DNA of 64,000 nt, from contig NZ_BBIV01000020.1 in assembly GCF_000730665.1 (NCBI RefSeq), positions 18,076 through 82,075 on the forward strand, given 5' to 3'. The notes under the pieces are model-generated. The model searched no databases. It saw nothing but the letters and a program-made list of their open reading frames with translations, and had not been told where the DNA came from. The translations under genes were made by a program, and so were the position numbers. Origin of the DNA: Pseudomonas plecoglossicida NBRC 103162 = DSM 15088. GTDB lineage: Bacteria > Pseudomonadota > Gammaproteobacteria > Pseudomonadales > Pseudomonadaceae. Within the stretch, counting starts at the first letter, position 1. Each line of letters opens with the position of its first letter. This document shows positions 24,572 to 34,559 of this stretch, piece by piece.

Positions 24572-25387
24572 TCAGGCGTGGCTTTCGCGGTAGTCAGGGT
24601 GTTCGGCCTGCAACTGCGCGAGGCGCGCCAGCGGGTCCTGGCGATAGAACAGCGACAGCTGCTGGTACACCTGTGGATAAGCCTGCTGCAGCAGGTCGGG
24701 TGCAGTGAAGAAATACTCGCTGGCGACAGCGAAGAACTCTGCCGGGTTTTCCGCCGCGTAAGGGTCGATGGCGGTGTGCGCGTCGGGGTCGGCATCCAGC
24801 TGGCGGTTGAGGTCGTCATAGGCCTGCTGCATGGCGTTGGCCCAGTCCTCGACGTGCATGCCGTTGTGCAAGGGCGGCAGGCCGTTGGCATCGCCGTTGA
24901 GCATGTCGAGCTTGTGCGCCAGTTCGTGGATCACCAGGTTGTAGGCTTCCCAGCCGCCGCTGGCCAGTACTCCGGCCCAGGCCATGATCACCGGGCCCTG
25001 TTGCCAGGCTTCGCCACTGTGTTCGGCGTCCCAGGCATGCTCCACGCCGCTGGCATCGCGGTGGCGCTGGGGGCTCTTGAAGTCGTCGGGGTAAAGGATG
25101 ATCTCGTGAAAGCCCTGGTACCAGTTCAGCTCGCCCAGATGCAGCAGTGGCAGCTGAGCCTGGGCGGCGAGGAACAGGCGCTGCTCGTCGTCCAGGTCGA
25201 CGCCCGGCAGGGTCGTCAGGTGCTTGTCGAGCAGAAACAGGATGCACGCCTCACGCAGCCAACGGTCCTCGGCATCGCTGATGCCATCGAGCATGGGCAG
25301 GCGTTCGCGAACAGCCTGCCATTGCCGCGGTTCGATGGGGTAGCGCGCCAGGGTACGCTTGCGCCGCCAGGCGCTGAACGACCACAT
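24572..25387 (-). CDS. mtfA: zinc-dependent peptidase MtfA
   Basis: A 271-residue cytoplasmic metallopeptidase of the MtfA/anthrax-lethal-factor-like family; in E. coli it inactivates the glucose repressor Mlc. The zinc motif HELAHKLDMLNGDANGLP (HExxH) is near residue 165, with the distal family segment FFAVASEYFFTAPDLL. The start at 25385-25387 (MWSFSAWRRKR) gives family length; the frame upstream overlaps the DedA gene. Closely follows the DedA gene (8 bases), so cotranscribed. Confidence 0.9.
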   Translation of the reverse strand: MWSFSAWRRKRTLARYPIEPRQWQAVRERLPMLDGISDAEDRWLREACILFLLDKHLTTLPGVDLDDEQRLFLAAQAQLPLLHLGELNWYQGFHEIILYPDDFKSPQRHRDASGVEHAWDAEHSGEAWQQGPVIMAWAGVLASGGWEAYNLVIHELAHKLDMLNGDANGLPPLHNGMHVEDWANAMQQAYDDLNRQLDADPDAHTAIDPYAAENPAEFFAVASEYFFTAPDLLQQAYPQVYQQLSLFYRQDPLARLAQLQAEHPDYRESHA

Positions 25388-25395
25388 GCGTGCTG

Positions 25396-26043
25396 TCAGT
25401 GGGCCTTGGCCGCGCGGCTCAGGCGGCCACGCAGCAAGCCCAGGATCATCGGGAACAGCGACAGGAAGATGATGCCCACCACCATCAGCGACAGGTGCTG
25501 CTTGATGAACGGCACGTTGCCGAAGAAGTAACCCAGGGTCACCAGGCCTCCGACCCACAGTATGGAACCGGCGACGCTGAAGCCCAGGAACCGAGGGTAG
25601 TGCATGTGGGCAATGCCGGCGACGAACGGTGCGAAGGTGCGCAGGATTGGCAGGAAGCGCGCCAGGGTGACGGTCTTGCCGCCGTGACGGTCATAGAATT
25701 CGTGGGTGCGCTGCAAGTAGTCGCGGCGGAAGATCTTCGAGTTCGGATTGTTGAACAGCCGCTCCCCCGCCGTTCGCCCGATCACGTAGTTGGTGCTGTC
25801 GCCCATGATCGCCGCGGCCATCAGCAAACCTGCCAGCAACACCGGATCCATGCCGCCACCTGCAGCCACTGCACCGGCGATGAACAGCAGCGAATCGCCG
25901 GGCAGGAACGGCATCACCACCAGGCCGGTTTCGCAGAAGATGACGGTGAACAGAATGGCGTAGATCCAGGGGCCGTAATTGGTGACCAGCAGATCGAGAT
26001 AGGCATCGAGATGCAGGATAAGGTCCAGCGGGTTGAAATCCAT
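25396..26043 (-). CDS. DedA-family inner-membrane protein
   Basis: A 215-residue membrane protein with family motifs FCETGLVVMPFLPGDSLLF, GDSTNYVIGRTAGERLF, the arginine motif GGKTVTLARFLPILRTFAPF and a C-terminal hydrophobic segment. DedA proteins are likely lipid scramblases that recycle undecaprenyl phosphate or phospholipids across the membrane. The ATG at 26041-26043 was chosen over an upstream in-frame start three codons away. Cotranscribed with mtfA. Confidence 0.92.
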   Translation of the reverse strand: MDFNPLDLILHLDAYLDLLVTNYGPWIYAILFTVIFCETGLVVMPFLPGDSLLFIAGAVAAGGGMDPVLLAGLLMAAAIMGDSTNYVIGRTAGERLFNNPNSKIFRRDYLQRTHEFYDRHGGKTVTLARFLPILRTFAPFVAGIAHMHYPRFLGFSVAGSILWVGGLVTLGYFFGNVPFIKQHLSLMVVGIIFLSLFPMILGLLRGRLSRAAKAH

Positions 26044-26173
26044 GTACAGCACCTGTGTTCTTGACCCGCAGCTACGGATGCGGACCTGCGGGAGGGTAAT
26101 TTTTCACACGTCAGGAGGGGGCATTATACGGCGAAGTCGGAGTCGTGCCCGGGGAGTTTGTAGCGGGGGGTTA

Positions 26174-26256
26174 CCGGCCCTATCGCCGGCAAGCCGGCTC
26201 CCACAGGTTTCTGTAGGAGCCGGCTTGTCGTGGCGACGAACCGCGGCGATAGGGCC
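26174..26256. repeat. REP pair (BIME)
   Basis: Left unit ccctatcgccggcaagccggctcccaca and a right unit interrupted by about 20 bases (ggagccggcttg ... gcggcgataggg). Occupies most of the 26044-26264 gap, which has no gene. Confidence 0.85.
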
Positions 26257-26264
26257 AGTACAGG

Positions 26265-26723
26265 TCAATCCTTGGTGATCGGCAAGATGTAGTTCTCGAA
26301 CTCGGTATCCTTGCGAAAACCCATGGATTCATAGGTCTTGCGCGCCACTTCGTTGTCGGCGCTGGTCGAAACCCGCATGCGCACCGATTGCGTGTCCTTG
26401 GCCATCTTCTTGGCCTCGCGCATCAGGTGGTCGGCGACCAGCATGCGCCGCGAGTCTTCGGCCACGTAGATGTCGTTGAGAATCCACACGCGCTTGAGCG
26501 AAAGCGACGAGAAGCTCGGGTACAGCTGGCAGAAGCCCAGCAACTTGCCGTCGTCATCATCCGGCAGGGCCAGGTAGATGACCGATTCGTCATGCTTCAG
26601 GCGCTTTTCCAGGAAGCTGCGCGAGCTGTCTGGATACGGTAGCTGCCCATAGAACTCGCGGTATCTGACGAACAGTGGCGTGAGCAGGTCGAGGTGTTCC
26701 AGCGTTGCCTTGATGATGCGCAT
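26265..26723 (-). CDS. GNAT-family N-acetyltransferase
   Basis: A 152-residue acetyltransferase fold: LTPLFVRYREFYGQLPYP, SVIYLALPDDDDGKLLGFCQ, the acetyl-CoA segment WILNDIYVAEDSRRMLVADH and the C-terminal ARKTYESMGFRKDTEFENYI. The pyrophosphate-binding loop is DSRRMLVADH rather than the ideal Q-x-x-G-x-G/A. Substrate unknown. It follows eutC by about 110 bases in the same direction but is probably separate from the ethanolamine genes. Confidence 0.82.
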   Translation of the reverse strand: MRIIKATLEHLDLLTPLFVRYREFYGQLPYPDSSRSFLEKRLKHDESVIYLALPDDDDGKLLGFCQLYPSFSSLSLKRVWILNDIYVAEDSRRMLVADHLMREAKKMAKDTQSVRMRVSTSADNEVARKTYESMGFRKDTEFENYILPITKD

Positions 26724-26833
26724 GTGTGGCCCTCAGAGTCCATTTCGGGAAAATAGCGGAATGCCAGCAGTACTTGCACGCATGCTGCCCCAATCCCGGC
26801 TGGCAGCGCAATCCGCCATCCATTACATGTTTT

Positions 26834-27664
26834 TTACCCTTCGCCAAGTAGGAAATTGCCTTTTTGAGTGCGGGCGGTGTCATTTTCGATGGTATGAACC
26901 TCCGCTTCATCCTTCAGATTCACCCCGGACAGCTGCCGGCGGCAGGCCTCACGCATCAGGTACAGCAGGCGGTGGGCGGCCATGCCGTAGCTCAGGCCTT
27001 CCAGGCGCACGTTGGAAATGCAGTTGCGGTACGCGTCGGTCAGGCCGACCTTCGGCCCATAGGTGAAATACAGGCCCAGGCTGTCGGGGGAGCTCAAGCC
27101 GGGGCGTTCGCCGATCAGCATCACCGTCATGCGCGCGCCAAGCAGTTCGCCGACCTCATCGGCCACGGCCACACGGCCTTGCTCCACCAGCACGATCGGG
27201 GCGCTGGTCCAGCCGTCGGCGGCCGCCTGCTCCTCGAAACGGCTCAGCAACGGCAGGGCATGCCGATGCACGGCCAGGGCCGAAAGGCCATCGGCGACCA
27301 CGATGGCCAGGTCGAAGCCACCTGGGTTGGCCTGGGCATGCTGGCGCAGGCGCTCGACCGACGCTTCGTTCAGCCGCCGGCCGAGGTCGGGGCGCTGCAG
27401 GTACTGGTCGCGGTCGCTGGCGGCGCTGTGCAGCAGCAGGCTGTCGCGGCCGCGGTCCTTCAATTGCTCGGTCAGCGCCGCGTGGTCGAACGGCAGGTGC
27501 ACGGCATCACGGGCCTGGGCGTGGGCGAACTGGAAGTCCAGCTGGGCGCTGGTCGGCAGGCTGATGCCGCTACGGCCCAGGGCGATGCGGGCCGGCGTCA
27601 GGTTGCGCAAGGCCAGCCAAGGGGCTTCCGGTGTAGAGGGCGGGGTGGGGGTTCGGTCTGCCAT
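26834..27664 (-). CDS. eutC: ethanolamine ammonia-lyase light chain
   Basis: A 276-residue small subunit of the adenosylcobalamin-dependent lyase that splits ethanolamine into acetaldehyde and ammonia. Motifs include [66 protein letters not shown] and [20 protein letters not shown]. The ATG at 27662-27664 has an ideal aggagg five bases upstream; a GTG two codons earlier would overlap that site. Follows eutB by nine bases. Confidence 0.95.
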   Translation of the reverse strand: MADRTPTPPSTPEAPWLALRNLTPARIALGRSGISLPTSAQLDFQFAHAQARDAVHLPFDHAALTEQLKDRGRDSLLLHSAASDRDQYLQRPDLGRRLNEASVERLRQHAQANPGGFDLAIVVADGLSALAVHRHALPLLSRFEEQAAADGWTSAPIVLVEQGRVAVADEVGELLGARMTVMLIGERPGLSSPDSLGLYFTYGPKVGLTDAYRNCISNVRLEGLSYGMAAHRLLYLMREACRRQLSGVNLKDEAEVHTIENDTARTQKGNFLLGEG

Positions 27665-27673
27665 GGTCACCTC

Positions 27674-29068
27674 CTATGCCAGCTGTGCCAAGGCCTGGCG
27701 GAATACCGGCGGCAAGTTGTCGCCGAAGCGTATCCGGCCATCGGCCTGGGTGAAGATGCCGGTGCGCTGCAACCAGGCCTCGAATTCCGGCCCGGGCTTC
27801 AGGCCCAGGGTCTGGCGCGCGTACAGGGCGTCATGGAACGAGGTGGTCTGGTAGTTGAGCATGATGTCGTCGGAACCGGGGATGCCCATGATGAAGTTGA
27901 TCCCGGCTACCCCCAGCAGGGTCAGCAAGGTGTCCATGTCGTCCTGGTCGGCTTCGGCGTGGTTGGTGTAGCAGATGTCACAGCCCATCGGCACGCCAAG
28001 CAGCTTGCCGCAGAAATGGTCTTCCAGCCCGGCGCGGATGATCTGCTTGCCGTTGTACAGGTATTCCGGGCCGATGAAGCCGACCACGGTATTGACCAGG
28101 AACGGCTTGAAATGGCGGGCCACGGCATAGGCGCGGGTTTCGCAGGTCTGCTGGTCGACACCGTGGTGGGCATTGGCCGACAAGGCGCTGCCCTGGCCGG
28201 TTTCGAAATACATGAGGTTCTGCCCGAGGGTGCCACGATTGAGCGACAGGCCCGCTTCATGGCCTTCCTGCAGCACGTTCAGGTTGATGCCGAAGCCGGC
28301 GTTGGCCGCCTCGGTGCCGGCAATCGACTGGAACACCAGGTCCAGCGGCACGCCCCGGTTGATGGCTTCGATCGAGGTGGTGACGTGGGTGAGCACGCAC
28401 GCCTGGGTGGGGATGTCGTAGCGCTGGATGATGGCGTCGAGCATTTCCAGCAGAGCGCAGATCGAGGCGATGCTGTCGGTGGCCGGGTTGATGCCGATCA
28501 TGGCATCACCATTGCCGTAGAGCAGGCCGTCGAGAATGCTGGCGGCGATGCCGGCCGGTTCGTCGGTGGGGTGGTTGGGTTGCAGGCGGGTCGAGAGGCG
28601 ACCGCGCAGGCCCATGGTGCCGCGAAAGCGGGTGACCACACGGATTTTCTGGGCCACCAGCACCAGGTCCTGTACCCGCATGATCTTCGACACGGCGGCG
28701 GCCATTTCCGGCGTCAGGCCCGGCGCCAGGGCGCGCAGGCTGTCTTCGTCGGCTTGCTCGCTGAGCAGCCAGTCGCGCAGGCCGCCGACGGTGAGGTGGC
28801 TGACCGGCGCAAAAGCCTGGGCGTCGTGGGTGTCGATGATCAGCCGCGTCACCTCATCCTGTTCGTAAGGGATCAGCGCTTCGCTGAGAAAGTGGCTGAG
28901 CGGGATGTTGGCCAGGGCCATCTGCGCGGCCACCCGTTCGCCATCGTTGGCGGCGGCGACGCCGGCCAGGTAGTCACCGGAACGTGCCGGGCTGGCCTTG
29001 GCCATTACGTCCTTGAGGCTGTCGAAGCGGTAGACCAGGTGGCCGACCGTGTGTACGAAACTTGCCAT
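27674..29068 (-). CDS. eutB: ethanolamine ammonia-lyase heavy chain
   Basis: A 464-residue TIM-barrel catalytic subunit that binds ethanolamine and B12. Motifs: MASFVHTVGHLVYRFDSLKD at the start, FRGTMGLRGRLSTRLQPNHP, GNGDAMIGINPATDSI, FETGQGSALSANAHHGVDQQ and IPGSDDIMLNYQTTSFHDAL. The start at 29066-29068 gives the normal family length. Forms one operon with eutC, the permease and the dehydrogenase. The microcompartment shell genes of enteric eut operons are absent, as usual in Pseudomonas. Confidence 0.97.
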   Translation of the reverse strand: MASFVHTVGHLVYRFDSLKDVMAKASPARSGDYLAGVAAANDGERVAAQMALANIPLSHFLSEALIPYEQDEVTRLIIDTHDAQAFAPVSHLTVGGLRDWLLSEQADEDSLRALAPGLTPEMAAAVSKIMRVQDLVLVAQKIRVVTRFRGTMGLRGRLSTRLQPNHPTDEPAGIAASILDGLLYGNGDAMIGINPATDSIASICALLEMLDAIIQRYDIPTQACVLTHVTTSIEAINRGVPLDLVFQSIAGTEAANAGFGINLNVLQEGHEAGLSLNRGTLGQNLMYFETGQGSALSANAHHGVDQQTCETRAYAVARHFKPFLVNTVVGFIGPEYLYNGKQIIRAGLEDHFCGKLLGVPMGCDICYTNHAEADQDDMDTLLTLLGVAGINFIMGIPGSDDIMLNYQTTSFHDALYARQTLGLKPGPEFEAWLQRTGIFTQADGRIRFGDNLPPVFRQALAQLA

Positions 29069-29117
29069 ACAGAATCTCCAGAGCGCCGCGGGACGGGCCC
29101 GCGGCGGGTGTCGGCGA

Positions 29118-30566
29118 TCAGTGCAGAGCCTCTTCGGCTTTCTGGATCGCGGCGAATTCCTCTTCCGGTGTGCCGGCGACCAGGTGGTGTCGGCTGTAGA
29201 ACGCAAAGTAGGCAATCAGTACCGCATAGATCACTGCCGCGCCAATCACCACCCGTGGGTCGACCAGGAAGCCGGCGACCACCGCGATGCAGGCCAGCAC
29301 CAGTGCCACGCCCGAGGTGAAGATGCCGCCAGGGGTGCGATATGGCCGCTCCATCTTCGGCCGGCGGATACGCAGGGTGATGTGCGCAGCCATCATCAGT
29401 ACATAGGACAGCGTAGCGCCGAACACTGCGACCAGGATCAGCAGGTCGCCCTGGCCGGTCAGCGAGAGGGCAAAACCGATGATGCCGGGAATGACCAGCG
29501 CCAGTAGCGGGGCTTTGCTCTTGTTGGTCTCGGAGAGTTTGCGCGGCAGGTAGCCGGCGCGCGAAAGGGCGAAGATCTGCCGTGAATAGGCGTAGATGAT
29601 CGAGAAGAAGCTGGCGATCAGGCCCGCCAGGCCGACCAGGTTGACGAAGCTGCCCATCCAGGTCGAGCCGCCATACGCCTTGGACAATGCTTCGACCAGC
29701 GGGTTGCCGGAGGCTTTCAGCGCTTCGGCGCCAGCGCCGCCGGGGCCGACCACCAGGATCAGCAAGGCGAAGGCCAGCAGCACCAGCATTGCGCCGATCA
29801 GCCCGCGTGGCAGGTCGCGTTTGGGGTTCTTGGTTTCCTCGGCCGCCAGTGGCACGCCTTCTACTGCCAGGAAGAACCAGATGGCGTAGGGGATGGCTGC
29901 CCACACGCCGACATAACCGAACGGCAGGAAACTGCTGGCGCCGACCGCGTCGGTCTGGGCGATGTCGAACAGGTTCGCTGCATCGAAATGGGGCAGCATG
30001 CCCACCAGGAACACCGCCAGGGCGATGGCGGCGATGGCGGTGATGATGAACATCAGCTTGAGCGCTTCACCGACGCCGAAGATGTGGATACCGATGAAGA
30101 TGATGTAGAACGCCAGGTAGATCATCCAGCCGCCGATGCCGAACAGGGACTGGCAATAGGCGCCGATGAACACCGCGATGGCGGCCGGCGCGATGGCATA
30201 CTCGATGAGGATCGCGGTGCCGGTGAGAAAGCCGCCCCACGGGCCGAAGGCGCTGCGGGCAAAGCCATAGCCACCGCCTGCGGTGGGGATCATCGACGAC
30301 AGCTCGGCCAGCGAGAAGCACATGCACAGGTACATGGTGGCCATCAGCAAGGTGGCGAGGAACATGCCACCCCAACCCCCCTGGGCCAGGCCGAAGTTCC
30401 AGCCGGCATAGTCGCCGGAGATGACGTAGGCCACGCCCAGGCCCACCAGCAGGACCCAGCCGGCGGCGCCTTTTTTCAGTTCACGTTGCTGGAAATAGTC
30501 CGAGCCGACTTTTTCGAAGTCGACGGACGCACCGGCCGGCGTGCCGGCGGAATGATCGCTTGGCAT
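29118..30566 (-). CDS. eat: ethanolamine permease (APC family)
   Basis: A 482-residue transporter with about twelve membrane segments (AAGWVLLVGLGVAYVISGDY, GGGYGFARSAFGPWGGFLTG, FFLAVEGVPLAAEETKNPKR, FSIIYAYSRQIFALSRAGYL). These are hallmarks of the ethanolamine permease of Pseudomonas and Rhodococcus types. Positioned directly before eutB, so it supplies the substrate to the lyase. An intergenic gap with a REP pair separates it from the dehydrogenase gene upstream. Confidence 0.93.
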   Translation of the reverse strand: MPSDHSAGTPAGASVDFEKVGSDYFQQRELKKGAAGWVLLVGLGVAYVISGDYAGWNFGLAQGGWGGMFLATLLMATMYLCMCFSLAELSSMIPTAGGGYGFARSAFGPWGGFLTGTAILIEYAIAPAAIAVFIGAYCQSLFGIGGWMIYLAFYIIFIGIHIFGVGEALKLMFIITAIAAIALAVFLVGMLPHFDAANLFDIAQTDAVGASSFLPFGYVGVWAAIPYAIWFFLAVEGVPLAAEETKNPKRDLPRGLIGAMLVLLAFALLILVVGPGGAGAEALKASGNPLVEALSKAYGGSTWMGSFVNLVGLAGLIASFFSIIYAYSRQIFALSRAGYLPRKLSETNKSKAPLLALVIPGIIGFALSLTGQGDLLILVAVFGATLSYVLMMAAHITLRIRRPKMERPYRTPGGIFTSGVALVLACIAVVAGFLVDPRVVIGAAVIYAVLIAYFAFYSRHHLVAGTPEEEFAAIQKAEEALH

Positions 30567-30661
30567 GGATTCACCTTTTTCTTCTTGGTGGCCGGAGAGG
30601 TTCCGGCCCGTGGTGATGGGGACTGCAGGAAGCGAGCCAGAGGGGGGCTGGGTGGCCGTAT

Positions 30662-30726
30662 TGGCCCTATCGCCGGCAAGCCGGCTCCCACAAGGAGTAG
30701 GAGCTGGCTTGCCGGCGATAGGGCTG
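30662..30726. repeat. REP pair (BIME) within the ethanolamine operon
   Basis: Two inverted units (ggccctatcgccggcaagccggctcccaca and aggagctggcttgccggcgatagggc) in the gap between the dehydrogenase and permease genes. It may set relative mRNA levels on either side. Confidence 0.9.
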
Positions 30727-30754
30727 CAAAGCAGCCCCCGAGGCCCTGGAGGGT

Positions 30755-32275
<1,521 letters not shown>

Positions 32276-32323
32276 GGTGTCTCTCCTGGTTAATTGTGTT
32301 TGTTGAGGAGTTGAGAAGCGTAG

Positions 32324-32339
32324 AGCAAAGGTTGGGCCA
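32324..32339 (-). promoter_or_regulatory. sigma54 (RpoN) promoter of the ethanolamine operon
   Basis: The minus strand reads TGGCCCAACCTTTGCT, which fits TGGCACG-N4-TTGCW with exact GG-N10-GC spacing, 49 bases before the dehydrogenase start. The divergent gene encodes a sigma54 activator, consistent with this promoter class. Confidence 0.8.
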
Positions 32340-32403
32340 GCGTGGCCAGCCCTAGATGGATCAATGACTTGGCTCATCTCTCAAGTCCCTGCTGCCAGTC
32401 TCT

Positions 32404-32419
32404 GTGCCAGGCCTGGCAC
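32404..32419. promoter_or_regulatory. perfect 16-bp palindrome, possible activator site
   Basis: gtgccaggcctggcac is a perfect dyad, about 70 bases upstream of the sigma54 promoter and 110 bases before the activator start. A weaker dyad TGTACC-gttt-GCGACA follows at 32436-32451. Either could bind the divergent activator. Confidence 0.4.
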
Positions 32420-32531
32420 GGCCTGGGTGACACTTTGTACCGTTTGCGACACGCTGGATGTCGGTGCATTGCAAAGCCTGGTGGGGTGGAGGATGCTGAG
32501 GCGAGTCTCTATCTGCGGAGAAAAACAACAA

Positions 32532-34493
32532 ATGCAGAACAATCACTTCAGCCGCCATGCCCAGCAGGTCCATACCGTCGCCCGCGGCGAAGCTGGCAGC
32601 GATCCTTCGATTGCCCGCTCCTGGCTGCGCTGCCTGGAGGACTACCACCTCGACCCTTCGGTGATCGAGGCGCCGGTGGTGCTGGAGCACGGTCGCCTGC
32701 TGGAAAGCCGCGAGCGCCTGCACCAGGTGCTGGCAATCGCCAGCGGCGAAATGAACAGCCTGCACCAGCAGCTTTCCGGTAGCGGCCATGCAGTGCTGCT
32801 CACCGATGCCCGCGGGGTGATCCTCAACTGCGTCACCGCGCCCAGCGAGCGGCGCATCTTCGAGCGCGCCGGGTTGTGGCTGGGCGCGGACTGGAGCGAA
32901 GCCAGCGAGGGCACAAATGGCATCGGCACCTGCCTGGTCGAGCGCCAGGCCCTGACCATCCATCAAGACGAACATTTCCGTGGTCGCCATACCGGTTTGA
33001 CCTGCTCGGCCAGCCCGGTGTTCGATCCGCATGGCGAACTTCTGGCCGTGCTCGATGTGTCATCGGCGCGGCCGGATGTCTCGCGGCAAAGCCAGTTCCA
33101 CACCATGGCGCTGGTCAATCTCTCGGCGAAAATGATCGAGAGCTGTTATTTCCTGCGTCACTTCGAACAGCAGTGGCTGCTGCGTTTTCACCTGCAGGCC
33201 GAGTCTGTCGGCTTGTTCAGCGAAGGCCTGCTGGCCTTCGACGGCGATGGCCGCATCTGTGCCGCCAACCAGAGCGCCCTCAATCTGCTGGGCAGCATTC
33301 GTGGCGGCGTGCTGGGCAAGCCGCTGGAGCGGCTTTTTGCCTGTAGCCATGATGAGTTGTTCAACCGTGCGATGCCTGACGGCAGCACGGCCTGGCCGCT
33401 GCATACCCGCGACGGCCGCCAGGTGTTCGCCAGCGTGCGTGGCCAGCCGCGTACGCCGCTGTGGTCGGTGTCCGCCAGCCTGCCGCGGTTGCGCCCGCAA
33501 GCGGAGCCGGGCATCTGCCTGCTGGACCCGGCACTGCAGAACGACTTCCGCCGGGCCGTGCGGGTATTCGAGCGCGACGTGCCGCTGCTGTTGCGTGGCG
33601 AGACCGGTTGCGGCAAGGAGGCTTTCGCCCAGGCTGTGCATCAGGCCAGTCAGCGTCGCGGCAAGCCCTTCGTGGCGGTCAACTGCGCGTCGATCCCCGA
33701 AAGCCTGATCGAGAGCGAGCTGTTCGGCTATCGCGGCGGCAGCTTTACCGGCGCGCGCAAGGAAGGCATGCGCGGCAAGCTGTTGCAGGCCGATGGCGGC
33801 ACGTTGTTGCTGGACGAGATCGGCGACATGCCGCTGGCCCTGCAGACCCGCCTGCTGCGCGTACTGGAAGAGCGCCAGGTGGTGCCGATCGGTGGCGAGG
33901 CGCAGGCAGTGGATGTGCGTATTGTCAGCGCGACCCACCGAGACCTGCTGGAGCGGGTGGAGCAGGGCAGTTTTCGCGAGGACCTGTACTACCGGCTCAA
34001 TGGGCTGGAGGTCGCATTGCCGGCAGTGCGCGAGCGCAGCGACAAGGACCAGCTGCTGGATTTCCTGTTGCGTCAGGAGGCGCAGGGGCAAACCATCGAA
34101 CTGCAGCCCAAGGCGCGGCAAGCGTTGCTGGACTTTGCCTGGCCAGGCAACGTGCGGCAGATGCGCAATGTGCTGCGGACCTTGGTGGCACTCTGTGAGC
34201 ACAACTGCATCACTTTTGCCGATCTTCCCGCAGTCATCTTGAACCATGCTGGCGAGGGCTTTGCCCTCGATCGCCGGCAAGCCGGCTCCCACAGGCCGAC
34301 CGGCGCTTTCCCTGTGGGAGTCGGCTTGCCGGCGACAGGGCCGGTGCTGCTTGAGGATGCCGAACGCCAGACACTGTTGTCGGTACTGGAGGCAAAACAC
34401 TGGCACCTGACCCGCGTCGCCGAGCACCTGGGCATCAGCCGCAATACCTTGTATCGAAAACTGCGCAAACACGGCATCGCCAGGGGCGTCTGA
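32532..34493 (+). CDS. AcoR-type sigma54-dependent activator of ethanolamine genes, with REP-encoded insert
   Basis: A 653-residue activator. N-terminal GAF-type sensing region (about 30-200; LLTDARGVILNC, EASEGTNGIGTCLVERQALT), a PAS-like region (about 225-310), and an AAA+ domain (about 335-560) with Walker A GETGCGKEAFAQ near 356 and the sigma54-contact loop GSFTGA (usually GAFTGA). A C-terminal Fis-type helix-turn-helix follows (RVAEHLGISRNTLYRKLRKH). Divergent from the eut operon, which has a sigma54 promoter. Odd feature: residues about 579-604, between AAA+ and HTH, are encoded by a REP pair in frame. Start at 32532 chosen for spacing to GGAGA; an ATG at 32493 abuts its ribosome site. 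Confidence 0.9.
   Translation: MQNNHFSRHAQQVHTVARGEAGSDPSIARSWLRCLEDYHLDPSVIEAPVVLEHGRLLESRERLHQVLAIASGEMNSLHQQLSGSGHAVLLTDARGVILNCVTAPSERRIFERAGLWLGADWSEASEGTNGIGTCLVERQALTIHQDEHFRGRHTGLTCSASPVFDPHGELLAVLDVSSARPDVSRQSQFHTMALVNLSAKMIESCYFLRHFEQQWLLRFHLQAESVGLFSEGLLAFDGDGRICAANQSALNLLGSIRGGVLGKPLERLFACSHDELFNRAMPDGSTAWPLHTRDGRQVFASVRGQPRTPLWSVSASLPRLRPQAEPGICLLDPALQNDFRRAVRVFERDVPLLLRGETGCGKEAFAQAVHQASQRRGKPFVAVNCASIPESLIESELFGYRGGSFTGARKEGMRGKLLQADGGTLLLDEIGDMPLALQTRLLRVLEERQVVPIGGEAQAVDVRIVSATHRDLLERVEQGSFREDLYYRLNGLEVALPAVRERSDKDQLLDFLLRQEAQGQTIELQPKARQALLDFAWPGNVRQMRNVLRTLVALCEHNCITFADLPAVILNHAGEGFALDRRQAGSHRPTGAFPVGVGLPATGPVLLEDAERQTLLSVLEAKHWHLTRVAEHLGISRNTLYRKLRKHGIARGV
34268..34342. 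repeat. REP pair inside the activator coding sequence
   Basis: tcgccggcaagccggctcccacag and ctgtgggagtcggcttgccggcgacaggg in opposite orientation, 25 bases apart. This is the usual intergenic BIME form but lies wholly inside an open reading frame, encoding DRRQAGSHRPTGAFPVGVGL and following residues. Confidence 0.92.
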
Positions 34494-34559
34494 GCGAAAC
34501 AGCGGGTGCGATTTCCCTCGCCCTGGGCTACCCTGCCTCGAAGTTTTGCGAGGTCGACC

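Noticed and set aside
32411..32430. Second sigma54 promoter on the plus strand (tggcacgg...)
   Set aside because: The GC element is absent at the required 10-base distance from GG.
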